Source of the DNA: Chitinophaga sp. CF418
Lineage (GTDB): Bacteria > Bacteroidota > Bacteroidia > Chitinophagales > Chitinophagaceae
Reading direction: 5' to 3'
Assembly (NCBI RefSeq): GCF_900142925.1
Contig: NZ_FRCN01000016.1
Coordinates: 208,630 to 272,629 of the forward strand
DNA: 64,000 nt
Translations under genes and position numbers: made by a program
Shown: positions 1 through 9,373 of the stretch, piece after piece
How the letters are laid out: each line of letters opens with the position of its first letter
Numbering within the stretch: position 1 is the stretch's first letter
Notes under the pieces: model-generated
Database searches by the model: none
What the model was told of the DNA's origin: nothing
The model's input: only the letters and a program-made list of their open reading frames with translations

Positions 1-1
1 T

Positions 2-2215
2 ACCGGAGATAATACAAGTCCGCGGGCTACCGCCTATGCACCTATTGATGAACGTGAAATGAGATCGCCCTGGGATGCACAGAAATCTTCTGCCAACACA
101 AACGATTTAAGGGGCAAGATTATTCGTATCAAACCGCAGGCTGATGGCTCGTATACCATCCCCGAAGGAAATCTTTTTCCCAAAGGCACGTCGAAGACAC
201 GGCCGGAAATTTATGTGATGGGTGACAGAAATCCATTCAGAATAAATGTGGACAGAAAATCCGGCTTCTTATACTGGGGCGAAATAGGACCAGATGCCAA
301 CGATGCTGATGCAGTAAAAGGTCCGGGAGGGCAGGATGAAATAAACCAGGCGAGAAAAGCAGGAAACTTTGGCTGGCCTTATTTTGTAGGTGATAATATA
401 GCTTACCCGAAAGTGAACTTTGCTACTGATGCGGCCACCGGTAAATTCGATGCATCAAAACCTATAAATACATCTCCCAACAACACCGGCCTGAACGAAT
501 TGCCGCCGGCACAGAAGGCATTCATATGGTACCCTTATGGTGTATCAAAAGAATTTCCAATGGTAGGTAGTGGTGGAAGAAGTGCGATGGCTGGTCCTGT
601 TTTCTATAGTGAGGATTTCAAAAAAGCGCCGCACGCTTTTCCTGGATATTATGACGGAAAATTGCTGATATACGAATGGATGAGAGGGTGGATAATGGCG
701 GTAACACTTGACAAGGAAGGTAACTATGTATCTATGGAAAGGGTTATGCCAAGCTACAAGTTTAGTAACCCGATGGATATGGAGTTTGCCGATAATGGCG
801 ATCTGTACATGTTGGAGTATGGCTCAGGATGGTTCTCTGCAAATGACGATGCCCGGCTGATTCGTATTGAATACAACGGTGGTAACAGGAAGCCAATGAT
901 CCAGATGTTAACAGATAAACCTGGTGGTGCTATTCCACTACAGATTGCTCTTTCTGCAAATGGAACAACTGATCCGGATGGAGATACGCTTAAGTATGTA
1001 TGGAACGTCACTTCAAAAAATGGTTATGCAAAAACAATTACAGGCCAGGATGCAAGTGTCGTTTTTTCAAAGCCTGGTTTGTATAAAGCCAATCTGACTG
1101 TATCTGACAATAAGGGAGGCGTATCTACACAGTCAATTGAATTAACGGCAGGTAATGAAGCGCCGGATGTCAGGATTGACATAGGTAAGAACAATAGAAG
1201 CTTTTTCACACCTGATAAGGCATATCACTATAAACTGGATGTAAAAGATAAAGAAGACGGGACCTTATCTGGCGGCAGGATAAAAGCTACGGATGTATTT
1301 GTTAACATTGATTATGTTGCACCCGGACAAGAAAACCCTGTTGTTGCAACAGGGCATAAAGCGCCGCTTGCTTCGTCCAGTTATGCTAAAGGCTTGAAGT
1401 TGCTGAATGCCAGTGATTGCAGATCCTGCCATAGTGATTATAAGAAATCTATAGGCCCGGCCTACTTTGCAGTTTCTAAAAAATACCAGGGAAATAACGG
1501 TGTACTTGAAAAGCTTGTAAAGAAAACAATAGCAGGCGGTAAAGGTGTTTGGGGAGACGTGCCTATGTCAGCGCATCCGCAGCTGTCTGCAGAAGATGCT
1601 GCCGAAATGATTAAATACATTCTTAGCTTATCAACACCGAAGCCGGCTGGTAAGTCATTGCCCGTAACAGGAACTTACGCAGCAAAAATACCAGCAGGTG
1701 ATAAAGGCAGCGGGGTTTTTGTTTTTAATGCAACGTATACAGACAAGGGGAGCAATGGTTTGCCCGGCATAACATCAGTAGATTCTATTACACTACGTAA
1801 TCCTAATATTAATCCTACTAAATACGATATAGTAAAGGATGCTACGAAGATGAGCTATGGTGGCAACAATTTTATTATCCCCGCACAGTCAGGTAGCTAT
1901 ATCGGCTTAAAACATATTGACCTGACAGGTATTGCGGGAATAGAATTTATTGCAATGGCGCCCAAAGCGCAGCTAAATGCAGCCGGCGGTATTATTGAAT
2001 TGCACATAGATGATCCGAATGGTAAATTGTTAGGGCAAACACCGTTTATTGGCGATGTACAGGGCGGTTCCATATTCAGTGGTAAACCAGCACAGTTATC
2101 TGTAGCTCCGACAGAGGGATTTCATGATATCTATTTTGTATTCAAAAACAAAGATGCGGCGGCTGGATCTTCTCTCATGGTAGTACTGAATACGACTTTT
2201 AAAATGGCGGATTAG
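2..2215 (+). CDS. Secreted PQQ-dehydrogenase-like beta-propeller / PKD / cytochrome c protein (5' end missing)
   Basis: The reading frame is open from base 2, so the gene starts left of the window and only its last 737 codons are seen. The first ~290 residues resemble the C-terminal blades of soluble PQQ-dependent glucose/sorbosone dehydrogenases (motif RNPFRI, then many W/G-rich strands). A PKD-like beta-sandwich follows (about bases 900-1160). Next is a c-type cytochrome domain with heme motif CRSCH at 1418-1432 and a likely Met ligand near 1565. The last ~180 residues are beta-rich and may be a CBM6-like carbohydrate-binding module. In Bacteroidota such fusions often carry a ThuA domain at the missing N-terminus. 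I infer a periplasmic or surface sugar oxidation role with electron transfer to the bound heme; substrate unknown. A strong terminator follows directly. Confidence 0.8.
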   Translation, partial: TGDNTSPRATAYAPIDEREMRSPWDAQKSSANTNDLRGKIIRIKPQADGSYTIPEGNLFPKGTSKTRPEIYVMGDRNPFRINVDRKSGFLYWGEIGPDANDADAVKGPGGQDEINQARKAGNFGWPYFVGDNIAYPKVNFATDAATGKFDASKPINTSPNNTGLNELPPAQKAFIWYPYGVSKEFPMVGSGGRSAMAGPVFYSEDFKKAPHAFPGYYDGKLLIYEWMRGWIMAVTLDKEGNYVSMERVMPSYKFSNPMDMEFADNGDLYMLEYGSGWFSANDDARLIRIEYNGGNRKPMIQMLTDKPGGAIPLQIALSANGTTDPDGDTLKYVWNVTSKNGYAKTITGQDASVVFSKPGLYKANLTVSDNKGGVSTQSIELTAGNEAPDVRIDIGKNNRSFFTPDKAYHYKLDVKDKEDGTLSGGRIKATDVFVNIDYVAPGQENPVVATGHKAPLASSSYAKGLKLLNASDCRSCHSDYKKSIGPAYFAVSKKYQGNNGVLEKLVKKTIAGGKGVWGDVPMSAHPQLSAEDAAEMIKYILSLSTPKPAGKSLPVTGTYAAKIPAGDKGSGVFVFNATYTDKGSNGLPGITSVDSITLRNPNINPTKYDIVKDATKMSYGGNNFIIPAQSGSYIGLKHIDLTGIAGIEFIAMAPKAQLNAAGGIIELHIDDPNGKLLGQTPFIGDVQGGSIFSGKPAQLSVAPTEGFHDIYFVFKNKDAAAGSSLMVVLNTTFKMAD

Positions 2216-2222
2216 TTGGATA

Positions 2223-2278
2223 CCTGAAATGTAAAGAGGCCGTATCGTATTCATGATACGGCCTCTTTGCATTTCAGG
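2223..2278 (+). terminator. Long hairpin terminator
   Basis: Two arms of about 24 bases pair with one mismatch around an 8-base loop (core GAGGCCGTATC / GATACGGCCTC), starting 8 bases after the stop codon at 2215. The inner arms end in AAA/TTT, so it can act in both directions. It separates the upstream gene from the ABC transporter. Confidence 0.75.
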
Positions 2279-2555
2279 CATAGCTATCAGATCTGACCCT
2301 CCGGCGTATTTTGTTCGTCCTGGGTGGCAAATAGCAGATAATTTCCCCCGAATGCAAACTGTTTCAAAAATTTTTCAGACCTTCGTGATTCCATTTTAAA
2401 ACTCGAATGATGAAAGGCAGGTTTCGGATGACCTTCACTTATTAGGTAGTAGCATTCTCCCACAGTATTGGCTGTGTGGCACGCTCTGATCACATATTAC
2501 TCCTGGCATTCTCTCAGGAAGAACCCGATTTATTTACTTTTTCATTAGTCATAAA
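2279..2555. other. Intergenic region, no convincing gene
   Basis: This stretch lies between the hairpin and the ABC transporter start. A 68-codon minus-strand frame (2493 to 2287) exists, but it opens with GTG; the first ATG leaves only 35 codons. I find no recognisable domain. It may be a small gene or a relic. The promoter for the ABC transporter must lie here, but no clear TAnnTTTG element was found. Confidence 0.3.
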
Positions 2556-4322
2556 ATGCCTAATCCATATATCGCTTTGTTGCGGACAGCATATCATTAT
2601 GCGCGCCGCGAACGGAAAAGATACATCCTTGTTTATACGTTATTCATTTTTGCGAATGTCATCTTCTCCCTGAACCCCATTCTTTTTGGCTGGTTTATCG
2701 GGAAGATTCAGCAGGATACCCAGCGTGTTTTTTACTACGCTTTCGTTTATGCCATTGTGTATTTTGGGTTGAAACTGGTGGAATGGTGCTTCCATGGGCC
2801 TGCACGTGTGATGGAGCGTCAGCTGGCCTTCAACCTCAGCCGTAACTTCCTGATGGAACGCTATCATCAGGCCCTGCACCTGCCGATAAAATGGCATCAG
2901 GACCATCACAGTGGTTCCACTATCAATCGTATCCGCAAGGCCTTTGAGGCGCTGAAAGAATTTTTTGATAAAGGATTCATGTATATCCATGCGCTCGCCA
3001 AAATGGTGTTTTCCGTTACTGCAATGCTATACTTCTCTCCGCTGTTTGGCAGTATAGGGATCCTGCTCGGCTTTATCACCATCTGGGTGATCATGAAATT
3101 TGACAAGCCCTTCATCAAAACACTCGATGAGGTGAATGAGCGGGAACACGTAGTCTCTTCCACGCTGTTCGATAGCCTGTCGAACATCATGACCGTGATC
3201 ACGCTCCGCCTGGAAAAAAGTATGGAAAGCGGATTGTTGAGTAAAGTGCAGCTGATCGCACGGCCGTTCAGAAAGAATGCCTTGATCAATGAATGGAAAT
3301 GGTTCGCGGCTGATATGTTAGTGACCCTCATTTACGTGACTGTCGCCGCGGGGTATGTATACCAGCATTGGGAATCCGGTAAGGTGTTCCCTGTGGCCGG
3401 ATTGATTACCCTGCTGGGTTTTGTTACACAGTTTACCACTGTATTCCATGACGTAGCATGGCAATACACTGAAATTGTACAGTTCAATACCCATGTGGAA
3501 ACAGCCCGTAACATTGAGAAGGCTTACAGGGAACAGCACCGTCCGGATCAACTCACCGATTTGCCGGATAACTGGCAAACTATTGAAATCAGGGACCTCA
3601 GTTTCTCGCATCGTAACCAGTACGACAGCGAACATGCCCCCCAAAGCCTGCATAATCTGCATCTTACCATTGGCCGGGGAAAAAAGATTGCCCTGATCGG
3701 TGAAAGCGGTAGCGGAAAAAGTACCCTACTGTCTTTATTAAGAGGGCTGTATACTCCCGAGCCAGGCATGCAGTTACTGGTAGACGGTAAGCCCTTCGGA
3801 CTGGCTACCATCAATGAAACCGTTACCTTATTCCCACAGGAGCCGGAGATATTTGAGAACACCATTGCTTACAATATCACACTTGGCCTCCCTTTTACAG
3901 ACGACGAAATAATGGAGGTCAGCGAAAGCGCCCATTTCACGGATGTGATCCGCCAGCTCCCCAAAGGACTGGAATCTGACATACGGGAAAAAGGCGTAAA
4001 CCTGTCTGGTGGACAGAAGCAACGGCTGGCACTGGCTCGTGGTATTCTGGCCGCCCGTGAAAGCGACGTGGTATTGCTGGATGAACCTACCAGCAGTGTT
4101 GATCCGAAGACAGAAGCCATGATCTATCAGAAAATGTTTACTGCTTTCGAAGACAAGGCGCTCATCTCTTCTATGCATCGCTTGCACCTGCTGTATCAGT
4201 TCGATTATATTTATGTGCTCAGACAGGGTAGTATTGTGGCGGAAGGGACGTTTGAATACCTGCGTGAACACAGTTCCATTTTTCAGGAGCTATGGAAACA
4301 CCAGAAGGATACAGATAGGTAA
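2556..4322 (+). CDS. ABC transporter, fused permease and ATP-binding half-transporter
   Basis: 588 residues, the usual length for a type I (ABCB/MsbA-like) exporter half-molecule acting as a homodimer in the inner membrane. Residues ~30-320 contain several hydrophobic segments typical of an ABC transmembrane domain. The nucleotide-binding domain shows Walker A GESGSGKST (from residue 382), signature LSGGQ (from 483) and Walker B VVLLDEP (near 505), followed by an H-loop-like SSMHR. All ATPase motifs are intact, so it should be active. Substrate cannot be read from the sequence; lipid, peptide or drug export are all possible. It stands alone, bounded by hairpin terminators on both sides. Confidence 0.9.
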   Translation: MPNPYIALLRTAYHYARRERKRYILVYTLFIFANVIFSLNPILFGWFIGKIQQDTQRVFYYAFVYAIVYFGLKLVEWCFHGPARVMERQLAFNLSRNFLMERYHQALHLPIKWHQDHHSGSTINRIRKAFEALKEFFDKGFMYIHALAKMVFSVTAMLYFSPLFGSIGILLGFITIWVIMKFDKPFIKTLDEVNEREHVVSSTLFDSLSNIMTVITLRLEKSMESGLLSKVQLIARPFRKNALINEWKWFAADMLVTLIYVTVAAGYVYQHWESGKVFPVAGLITLLGFVTQFTTVFHDVAWQYTEIVQFNTHVETARNIEKAYREQHRPDQLTDLPDNWQTIEIRDLSFSHRNQYDSEHAPQSLHNLHLTIGRGKKIALIGESGSGKSTLLSLLRGLYTPEPGMQLLVDGKPFGLATINETVTLFPQEPEIFENTIAYNITLGLPFTDDEIMEVSESAHFTDVIRQLPKGLESDIREKGVNLSGGQKQRLALARGILAARESDVVLLDEPTSSVDPKTEAMIYQKMFTAFEDKALISSMHRLHLLYQFDYIYVLRQGSIVAEGTFEYLREHSSIFQELWKHQKDTDR

Positions 4323-4377
4323 ATTTAAATGACGTTGCCCCGAACTTAAAACGCCCACTTAACAGATATGCTATTAA

Positions 4378-4433
4378 TAAAGTATAAATGGCTGCTCGTA
4401 ACCTGCAAGGTTATGGTAGCCATTTATACTTTA
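4378..4433. terminator. Bidirectional hairpin between convergent genes
   Basis: Perfect 16-base arms (4378-4393 and 4418-4433, ending AATGGCT / AGCCATT), with a second small stem inside the loop (TAACC / GGTTA). It sits between the convergent ABC transporter and the minus-strand gene ending at 4461, so it probably terminates both. Confidence 0.7.
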
Positions 4434-4460
4434 CAGTCTGTAACATTCTATCAGATTATT

Positions 4461-5582
4461 CTACCTGGTAACAATCAGATCCCGGTATTCGAACAAGTGA
4501 TGCGTGTCCATTAAATGGACAGGGATACTTCTATATTCAAATATTTCTCCTTCTGATGCTACTTCCAGATACTCTTCACCATGTGTTCCTCCTCCGTCAT
4601 AAGACGGATGCTCACCTCTTAATACAATACCTCCCCAACCTCCACAATGCGCCCAAAGGAACAAAACAACATTGAAGTACGGTTTATCAGCAATAACCTT
4701 ACTACGGGCAGTTTGAATTACAGGTATACGAAACGCATCTTCCCCAAAATCATAATGATCTATTCCTTCTGATAATAGATAGGAAAGCATATTTGGACTC
4801 CTCTGCAATTCATTGTGAATGTCTAGTTTCTCCACCTGATGTTTCAGATCCGCTTTTTCATCTGCAGTCAGCGCCTTATAGGCTTCTATGATGGCCATGG
4901 CAAACGACGCGTTTATCTGTACGATCAGGCTGGCCTTTGAGCCTTCTGTACAAAGTCTTCGTATTTCACGATGAAAGTCATTTTCCGGAGCGCCAACATG
5001 CTCGTAAAAATATTTGATATCTGCCGGAATTTCAATCTGATGTAATTCCTCGACCTGTGAAAACTCTTTTGCCTGGATAAACACCCGGTCAAATGGCTTG
5101 AAGAAACGAAGGGGGGCTTTAAATCGTGCCAATCGCGTGGCTATATCTGTTGAAATTGTTTGTTGAATCGCCTGCCTGGTAAATACTTTTAGCTCTTCCA
5201 ATAGTTTAAACGCGCTCTTTCCTTGTACCATAGCCTTTTTTCTCTCCTCCAGCGTTTCTTCAGCGTCACCTAAAATAGTTTTAAATAAATACTCTTCAGC
5301 ATGTATGACTATATATTTTCCATCGTAATAATCATATAATTGCTTCGATAAAGTTTCATAGTATGAATCAACGATCAGTGTTTCAATGTCCGGAAGTTGT
5401 GCCGATTCCAGAAACTTTTTCAAATAACTCCAATTATCCCAACTACCATGCAGGCTTTCTTTATCATAAACGCGATAATCCATGAAAACAGCACTCGTGT
5501 CAGACCATTCTTTAAATCCGGAACAGGCTACAATAACAAAAGGATATCGGGGAGCGCAGATAATTTCAAAGGCATATATCAT
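4461..5582 (-). CDS. Hypothetical protein, 373 aa
   Basis: I do not recognise this family. The protein is soluble-looking, with no signal peptide or membrane segment. The N-terminal ~100 residues are alpha/beta with many aromatic residues; the middle (~105-280) is mainly helical and charged; the C-terminus is Gly/His-rich (CGGWGG, GGGTHGEEY) and beta-like. Codon use and length suggest a genuine gene. It is transcribed alone, divergent from the cupin gene, and converges on the ABC transporter. The start was chosen at the first ATG, where the frame opens. Confidence 0.6.
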   Translation of the reverse strand: MIYAFEIICAPRYPFVIVACSGFKEWSDTSAVFMDYRVYDKESLHGSWDNWSYLKKFLESAQLPDIETLIVDSYYETLSKQLYDYYDGKYIVIHAEEYLFKTILGDAEETLEERKKAMVQGKSAFKLLEELKVFTRQAIQQTISTDIATRLARFKAPLRFFKPFDRVFIQAKEFSQVEELHQIEIPADIKYFYEHVGAPENDFHREIRRLCTEGSKASLIVQINASFAMAIIEAYKALTADEKADLKHQVEKLDIHNELQRSPNMLSYLLSEGIDHYDFGEDAFRIPVIQTARSKVIADKPYFNVVLFLWAHCGGWGGIVLRGEHPSYDGGGTHGEEYLEVASEGEIFEYRSIPVHLMDTHHLFEYRDLIVTR

Positions 5583-5751
5583 AGGTATAAATTCGCCGGT
5601 TTTTCGGTCTGTTAAAGTTAGTATTTATTGGACAAATTGGGCCTTCTGTAATACCTGAAGATGGTGCGATGTGTGTGGGTTATGTTATTTAAATGTATTG
5701 TTATCAAATATTTGTGTGCGTCGACCAGGACAATATAAAATTCAGGATATT

Positions 5752-5776
5752 GTTTTGTAAATTGATTTTACAAAAC
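5752..5776. promoter_or_regulatory. Perfect 10-bp inverted repeat, probable operator of the cupin gene
   Basis: GTTTTGTAAA and TTTACAAAAC flank a 5-base centre (TTGAT). The 25-base palindrome ends 8 bases before the cupin start codon, so a bound repressor dimer would block transcription or translation initiation. As RNA it could also fold into a hairpin over the ribosome-binding region. No regulator gene lies next to it. Confidence 0.5.
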
Positions 5777-5784
5777 CCAATACA

Positions 5785-6234
5785 ATGACAAAACGTGAAA
5801 TAACCCTTGTTTGTATCACTGCGCTGATCATGTGCATCCCAATAGCTATAATTGCACATAAAAACCAGCAGCCTCCTTTATCATCCACTATATACGACTG
5901 GAATGATATCAAGGTAGAACCTACAAAAACGGGAGAAAAACGCCAGTTCCTTCAGGCGCCTACACCAACACTGAACGAACTGGAGCTACATGTAACTACA
6001 TTGAATCCCGGAGAAGCGCCACATCCTCCGCATCAACACCCTGACGAAGAACTGATCATCATAAAAGAGGGAACCGTTGAATCGACCGTGAACGGCATCA
6101 CAAAACGTGTTGGGCCAGGCTCTGTTATATTCCAGGCATCTAATCAATTACATGGTATTAGAAATGTAGGCGCTACCAAAGCGGTGTACCATGTTATTAA
6201 ATGGAAAACAGACAAGACACCTAAGGCCAAATAA
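5785..6234 (+). CDS. Cupin-domain protein with N-terminal membrane anchor or signal
   Basis: 149 residues. Residues ~6-24 form a hydrophobic segment after a Lys/Arg-containing start, so the protein is exported or anchored, and the cupin faces the periplasm. The cupin metal motif is complete: H83, H85 and E89 followed by Gly96 (HQHPDEE...EG), with the second-motif His at about 123 (NQLHGIRNVG). Small single-domain cupins of this kind bind Fe, Mn or Zn and include isomerases, dioxygenases and sensors, so no substrate can be given. A perfect palindrome sits just upstream and suggests single-gene regulation. Confidence 0.8.
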   Translation: MTKREITLVCITALIMCIPIAIIAHKNQQPPLSSTIYDWNDIKVEPTKTGEKRQFLQAPTPTLNELELHVTTLNPGEAPHPPHQHPDEELIIIKEGTVESTVNGITKRVGPGSVIFQASNQLHGIRNVGATKAVYHVIKWKTDKTPKAK

Positions 6235-6260
6235 AGCGTTCTTCATTAAAACTTTAAAGT

Positions 6261-6281
6261 GGCAGGTCGTACAGACCTGTC
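6261..6281. terminator. Short hairpin between convergent genes
   Basis: CAGGTC and GACCTG pair around GTACA, between the cupin stop and the end of the long minus-strand operon. The stem is short and lacks a good T tract on the plus strand, so this is a tentative terminator. Confidence 0.35.
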
Positions 6282-8006
6282 TTAAAAGCTATAATTATAT
6301 CCCACGGTCGCTGTTACATTACTGACTGTGCCCCTGGGACTCCATCGTGTTTGACGCACCGCATTCATATTCAGATTATGTTTTTTCATGAACAGGTACG
6401 CTGCATTCATACGTAAATTCAGCACCTGCCCTTGTTGTTGTCCATTGCTGGTGCTGCTATTGTACGAGCTGTTAAAGCCAGCTGTCACCTTTTTATCAAA
6501 TAACCGTGTGTTCACGCCAAGGGTAGGGCCCAGTGTAAGAAAGGCATCCCTGGCAATGGTATTATAGCTCAGGTTAAAAGCGCCGGTAAAGCTTATCTGC
6601 CGCGGTATCAGTAACAAGGTATATGCTGTGCTGGTGTTATAGAAACGCGATCCGTTGCCTTTCCATAACACATCGTTCTGGATATCTGCCGCATCCTGCA
6701 CGCTCAGGTTCAGGTTGATGTTATGGCTTTTGGTCTTATTGGTCTTTAACATATAGGTAAGCGTCAACCCGGCACTCTGCGATATCTGTTTAAAGTTCAG
6801 CGTATCCATGTTCTCATATGGATTCGTCTGGTTAATATAATCAAACTGTGGTTTTATATGCGTGAAGGTCTGGAAGTTGGAATACGTAAAGTTTGCGTTC
6901 CACTTTTCATTCGGCATGTAACTCGCGTTTACTGCGCTAACCATGCGGAAGGTGGCGCCTGCCTTGGTATTGTTTAGGTCGTCGCGCTGGTAACCCACGT
7001 TAGCGGATATGGTGGCCTTATCATGCAGTAGTGGTTGCGACAGGTTCACGGTGATGTTCTCCAGGTCATTGTTCATATAATAAGTGCCTAGTGTCTGATA
7101 GCCGGGGTCTATACGCTCGTAGCCTACGCCTATCACGCTCTTATGGAATGCGTAGTTCATCCCCGCTCTGATAGCTTTAAAGAATTGCGTATTCTTGATA
7201 TCATACATAAATACGCTTTCCAGCAGATTGCCACGGCCTGATTTGGTGGGGTGGTAGTCCCGTTTATCCAGTTTCATGGCGCTGTTGGCGTATTCCACGG
7301 TAAGCTCCAGCCCTTTGGCGGGGCGTAACATACCGGTAACGCTCACAGCAAGGTTTGCTTTGGGGTAGATGTGCAGGGTGTCCGGGATATACTGCATAGG
7401 ATCTTTGAAATCCTGGGCCCGTATGAAGTTAAGGGACAACGCATAGTTTTGCTGCTGCAGGGCAAGTTTAGCGCCATAACCCATACGCCGGTATGTAGGT
7501 AATATGCTTCGGTTCGTGCTGTCATAATCTACCGCACGCAGCAGCCGCCCGTACATTACGCTGATGCTCCAGGTCTGTTCAGGTGCTATGTCCAGTCCTA
7601 CGCCCGTAAATTGGTGACCGTTTAAGGTGTAGGGAGAGAACGACATGGCAACATCCCCAATATGAGCGGTCACCCCTTTATAACTGGGATGCAGGCTCAG
7701 ACGGTTAGGCATGGTAGGGTAGGAGTAACCTGCACCGGCATTGGTCAGATTAAACGAAAAGGGTAGGTTGATCCGCCCTAGTATATTGGTATTTATGCTG
7801 CCGTTAAGGAACCAGCTGAATGGTTGCCTGCCACCACCGCTGCCGCTGTTGAATACAGTGCTGGCATTTAGTCCGCCGTTCACTTTAAGCGGTTTACCCT
7901 TGCCAAACAAATCCCGGATATGTTCCAGGTCTACCTGCTGCGCGGATGATAGTAGCGGCAGCAGTAAAGCAGCAGTACACAGGTATAGGATGCGGGATCT
8001 ATTCAT
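6282..8006 (-). CDS. Outer-membrane beta-barrel protein, last gene of the surface operon
   Basis: 574 residues with a clear Sec signal peptide (MNRSRILYLC then a hydrophobic stretch ending LLSSAQQ). The rest is alternating polar/aromatic beta-strand sequence and ends in a C-terminal aromatic strand (GYNYSF), typical of outer-membrane barrels. No TonB box or plug is seen. The start codon lies inside the last codons of the PKD lipoprotein gene (8-base overlap), so translation is probably coupled. Being the final gene of an operon full of giant surface proteins, it may be the outer-membrane anchor or pore for them, as PorP/SprF-type proteins are for T9SS substrates. That role is inferred from context only. 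Confidence 0.7.
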   Translation of the reverse strand: MNRSRILYLCTAALLLPLLSSAQQVDLEHIRDLFGKGKPLKVNGGLNASTVFNSGSGGGRQPFSWFLNGSINTNILGRINLPFSFNLTNAGAGYSYPTMPNRLSLHPSYKGVTAHIGDVAMSFSPYTLNGHQFTGVGLDIAPEQTWSISVMYGRLLRAVDYDSTNRSILPTYRRMGYGAKLALQQQNYALSLNFIRAQDFKDPMQYIPDTLHIYPKANLAVSVTGMLRPAKGLELTVEYANSAMKLDKRDYHPTKSGRGNLLESVFMYDIKNTQFFKAIRAGMNYAFHKSVIGVGYERIDPGYQTLGTYYMNNDLENITVNLSQPLLHDKATISANVGYQRDDLNNTKAGATFRMVSAVNASYMPNEKWNANFTYSNFQTFTHIKPQFDYINQTNPYENMDTLNFKQISQSAGLTLTYMLKTNKTKSHNINLNLSVQDAADIQNDVLWKGNGSRFYNTSTAYTLLLIPRQISFTGAFNLSYNTIARDAFLTLGPTLGVNTRLFDKKVTAGFNSSYNSSTSNGQQQGQVLNLRMNAAYLFMKKHNLNMNAVRQTRWSPRGTVSNVTATVGYNYSF

Positions 8007-9345
8007 ATTTCTGGACTTTAATATCCGCCATTATATAGGCTGTGCTGCCTTCCAGCACATAGTCCTTTATCTTAATGGCGCCTTTACGGCCGTCTGCCGT
8101 CTGGAATAATATAATACGGGGTAATACTGTCTGGTCAAATTGCAGGCCGCCGCTGGCGCCGTTGGGCATCTGGATAGCTTGCAGGGGAGCATCGTTCTGC
8201 ATGTTGTCAAAATCGCTTTCGCTGAACGATACGCCACAATAGCATTGTTCCTGCTTATTGATAAACCGCGTCACCGTAGCGCCAGGTATGGCGGGGAAGG
8301 TATAGCTGGCAGCAGAATCCGGCGATACAAATTTGTTGTAGGTGAAGCTGCGGCTCAGCCCAAAGAATACCAGGTCTATCTCTTTCCCTTCTTTTGTCAG
8401 ATCATCGTTCTTACGATATACCTTCCGCAAGCGGGTAGAATAAAAACAGCCAATATCTGCGTGCGCAGTGCTGATACCCAGTTTAACGTCCGTGATTGTA
8501 CGCAGGTGTGAATTAGGTCTTACCGTGATGGTCTTATTTACCGTTTGTGATCCTTTCCCATTGGTATTCGTCAGTGTAACAGTATAGGTGCCCGGATTGG
8601 CAAAGTATACGGTATTGTCGGATGATGTATCGCTGGTCAACACACCGCCGGTAGTTTGCCACTGCTGTGTCAGATAACTTACACTTTTACCGTTCAGTAC
8701 CGCTGTCAATGGTGCTTCATAGTCATCGTCAAAAGGCCCGGGGTTTAAGGTAAAATCCGTAAGCAAAGGTTGTTTTACGGTGATGGTTTTGCTGGCCGTG
8801 AATGTCTGTCCGCCATTGCTTACCTGTAACGTAATAGTATGCGGCCCGGGTTTGGTAAAAGTAACCATTGGTGGTACAGCTGTATTGGCGCTGGCCGGTT
8901 CACCGTCCTGGAAGGTCCAGTTATAACTACTGGCCCCTGTGGTATTGTTAGTGAGCTTTACCTGTACGGGTGAATAATCATTCACCTGTACTTCCGCGTC
9001 AAAGGACACCTGTACGGCACTGTCAAGCTCCAGGGTGATGGTCTTACTATTCCGGGTGTCCGCATTCCAGGCCTCCAGCGTGATCTTATGCGGGCCGGCT
9101 TGGGCAAAGCTGACGGTGCCAGGATTCTCGTAGTCAGAAGTGGCAGGCTCGCCGCCTTCAAAGGTCCATTTAAAACTCGTGGCGCCTGTGCTGCGGTTGG
9201 CGATGTTCACAGATATTGGAACGGTGTGCGAACTGTCGGCCAGCACGTAGGCAAAATCTACTGTAAGCGGCCGGTTGACTTCTTTGTAGCAAGCGGCCAG
9301 CAACAGTAAAGCAAATAGGATATAGGGAATAGGTTTGGTCATCAT
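7999..9345 (-). CDS. PKD-repeat lipoprotein
   Basis: 448 residues. The N-terminus is a type II signal peptide with lipobox LLAAC (lipid-modified Cys19), so it is a lipoprotein on the periplasmic face or cell surface. Two clear PKD repeats follow (core motifs FKWTFEGGEP and YNWTFQDGEP), plus a third, weaker one (QWQTTGG). The last ~160 residues are a distinct beta-rich domain with Cys pairs (EQCYCG). It lies between the deaminase-tailed gene (28 bases upstream) and the barrel gene (overlapping). PKD repeats usually act as spacers or protein- and glycan-binding modules, so a scaffolding role with the barrel is a reasonable inference. Confidence 0.75.
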   Translation of the reverse strand: MMTKPIPYILFALLLLAACYKEVNRPLTVDFAYVLADSSHTVPISVNIANRSTGATSFKWTFEGGEPATSDYENPGTVSFAQAGPHKITLEAWNADTRNSKTITLELDSAVQVSFDAEVQVNDYSPVQVKLTNNTTGASSYNWTFQDGEPASANTAVPPMVTFTKPGPHTITLQVSNGGQTFTASKTITVKQPLLTDFTLNPGPFDDDYEAPLTAVLNGKSVSYLTQQWQTTGGVLTSDTSSDNTVYFANPGTYTVTLTNTNGKGSQTVNKTITVRPNSHLRTITDVKLGISTAHADIGCFYSTRLRKVYRKNDDLTKEGKEIDLVFFGLSRSFTYNKFVSPDSAASYTFPAIPGATVTRFINKQEQCYCGVSFSESDFDNMQNDAPLQAIQMPNGASGGLQFDQTVLPRIILFQTADGRKGAIKIKDYVLEGSTAYIMADIKVQKYE

Positions 9346-9373
9346 GCCGTTATAAAATCAAAATAAACCATGC

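Noticed and set aside
2287..2493. 68-codon minus-strand ORF
   Set aside because: It opens with GTG, has only 35 codons from its first ATG, and has no recognisable family or clear promoter.
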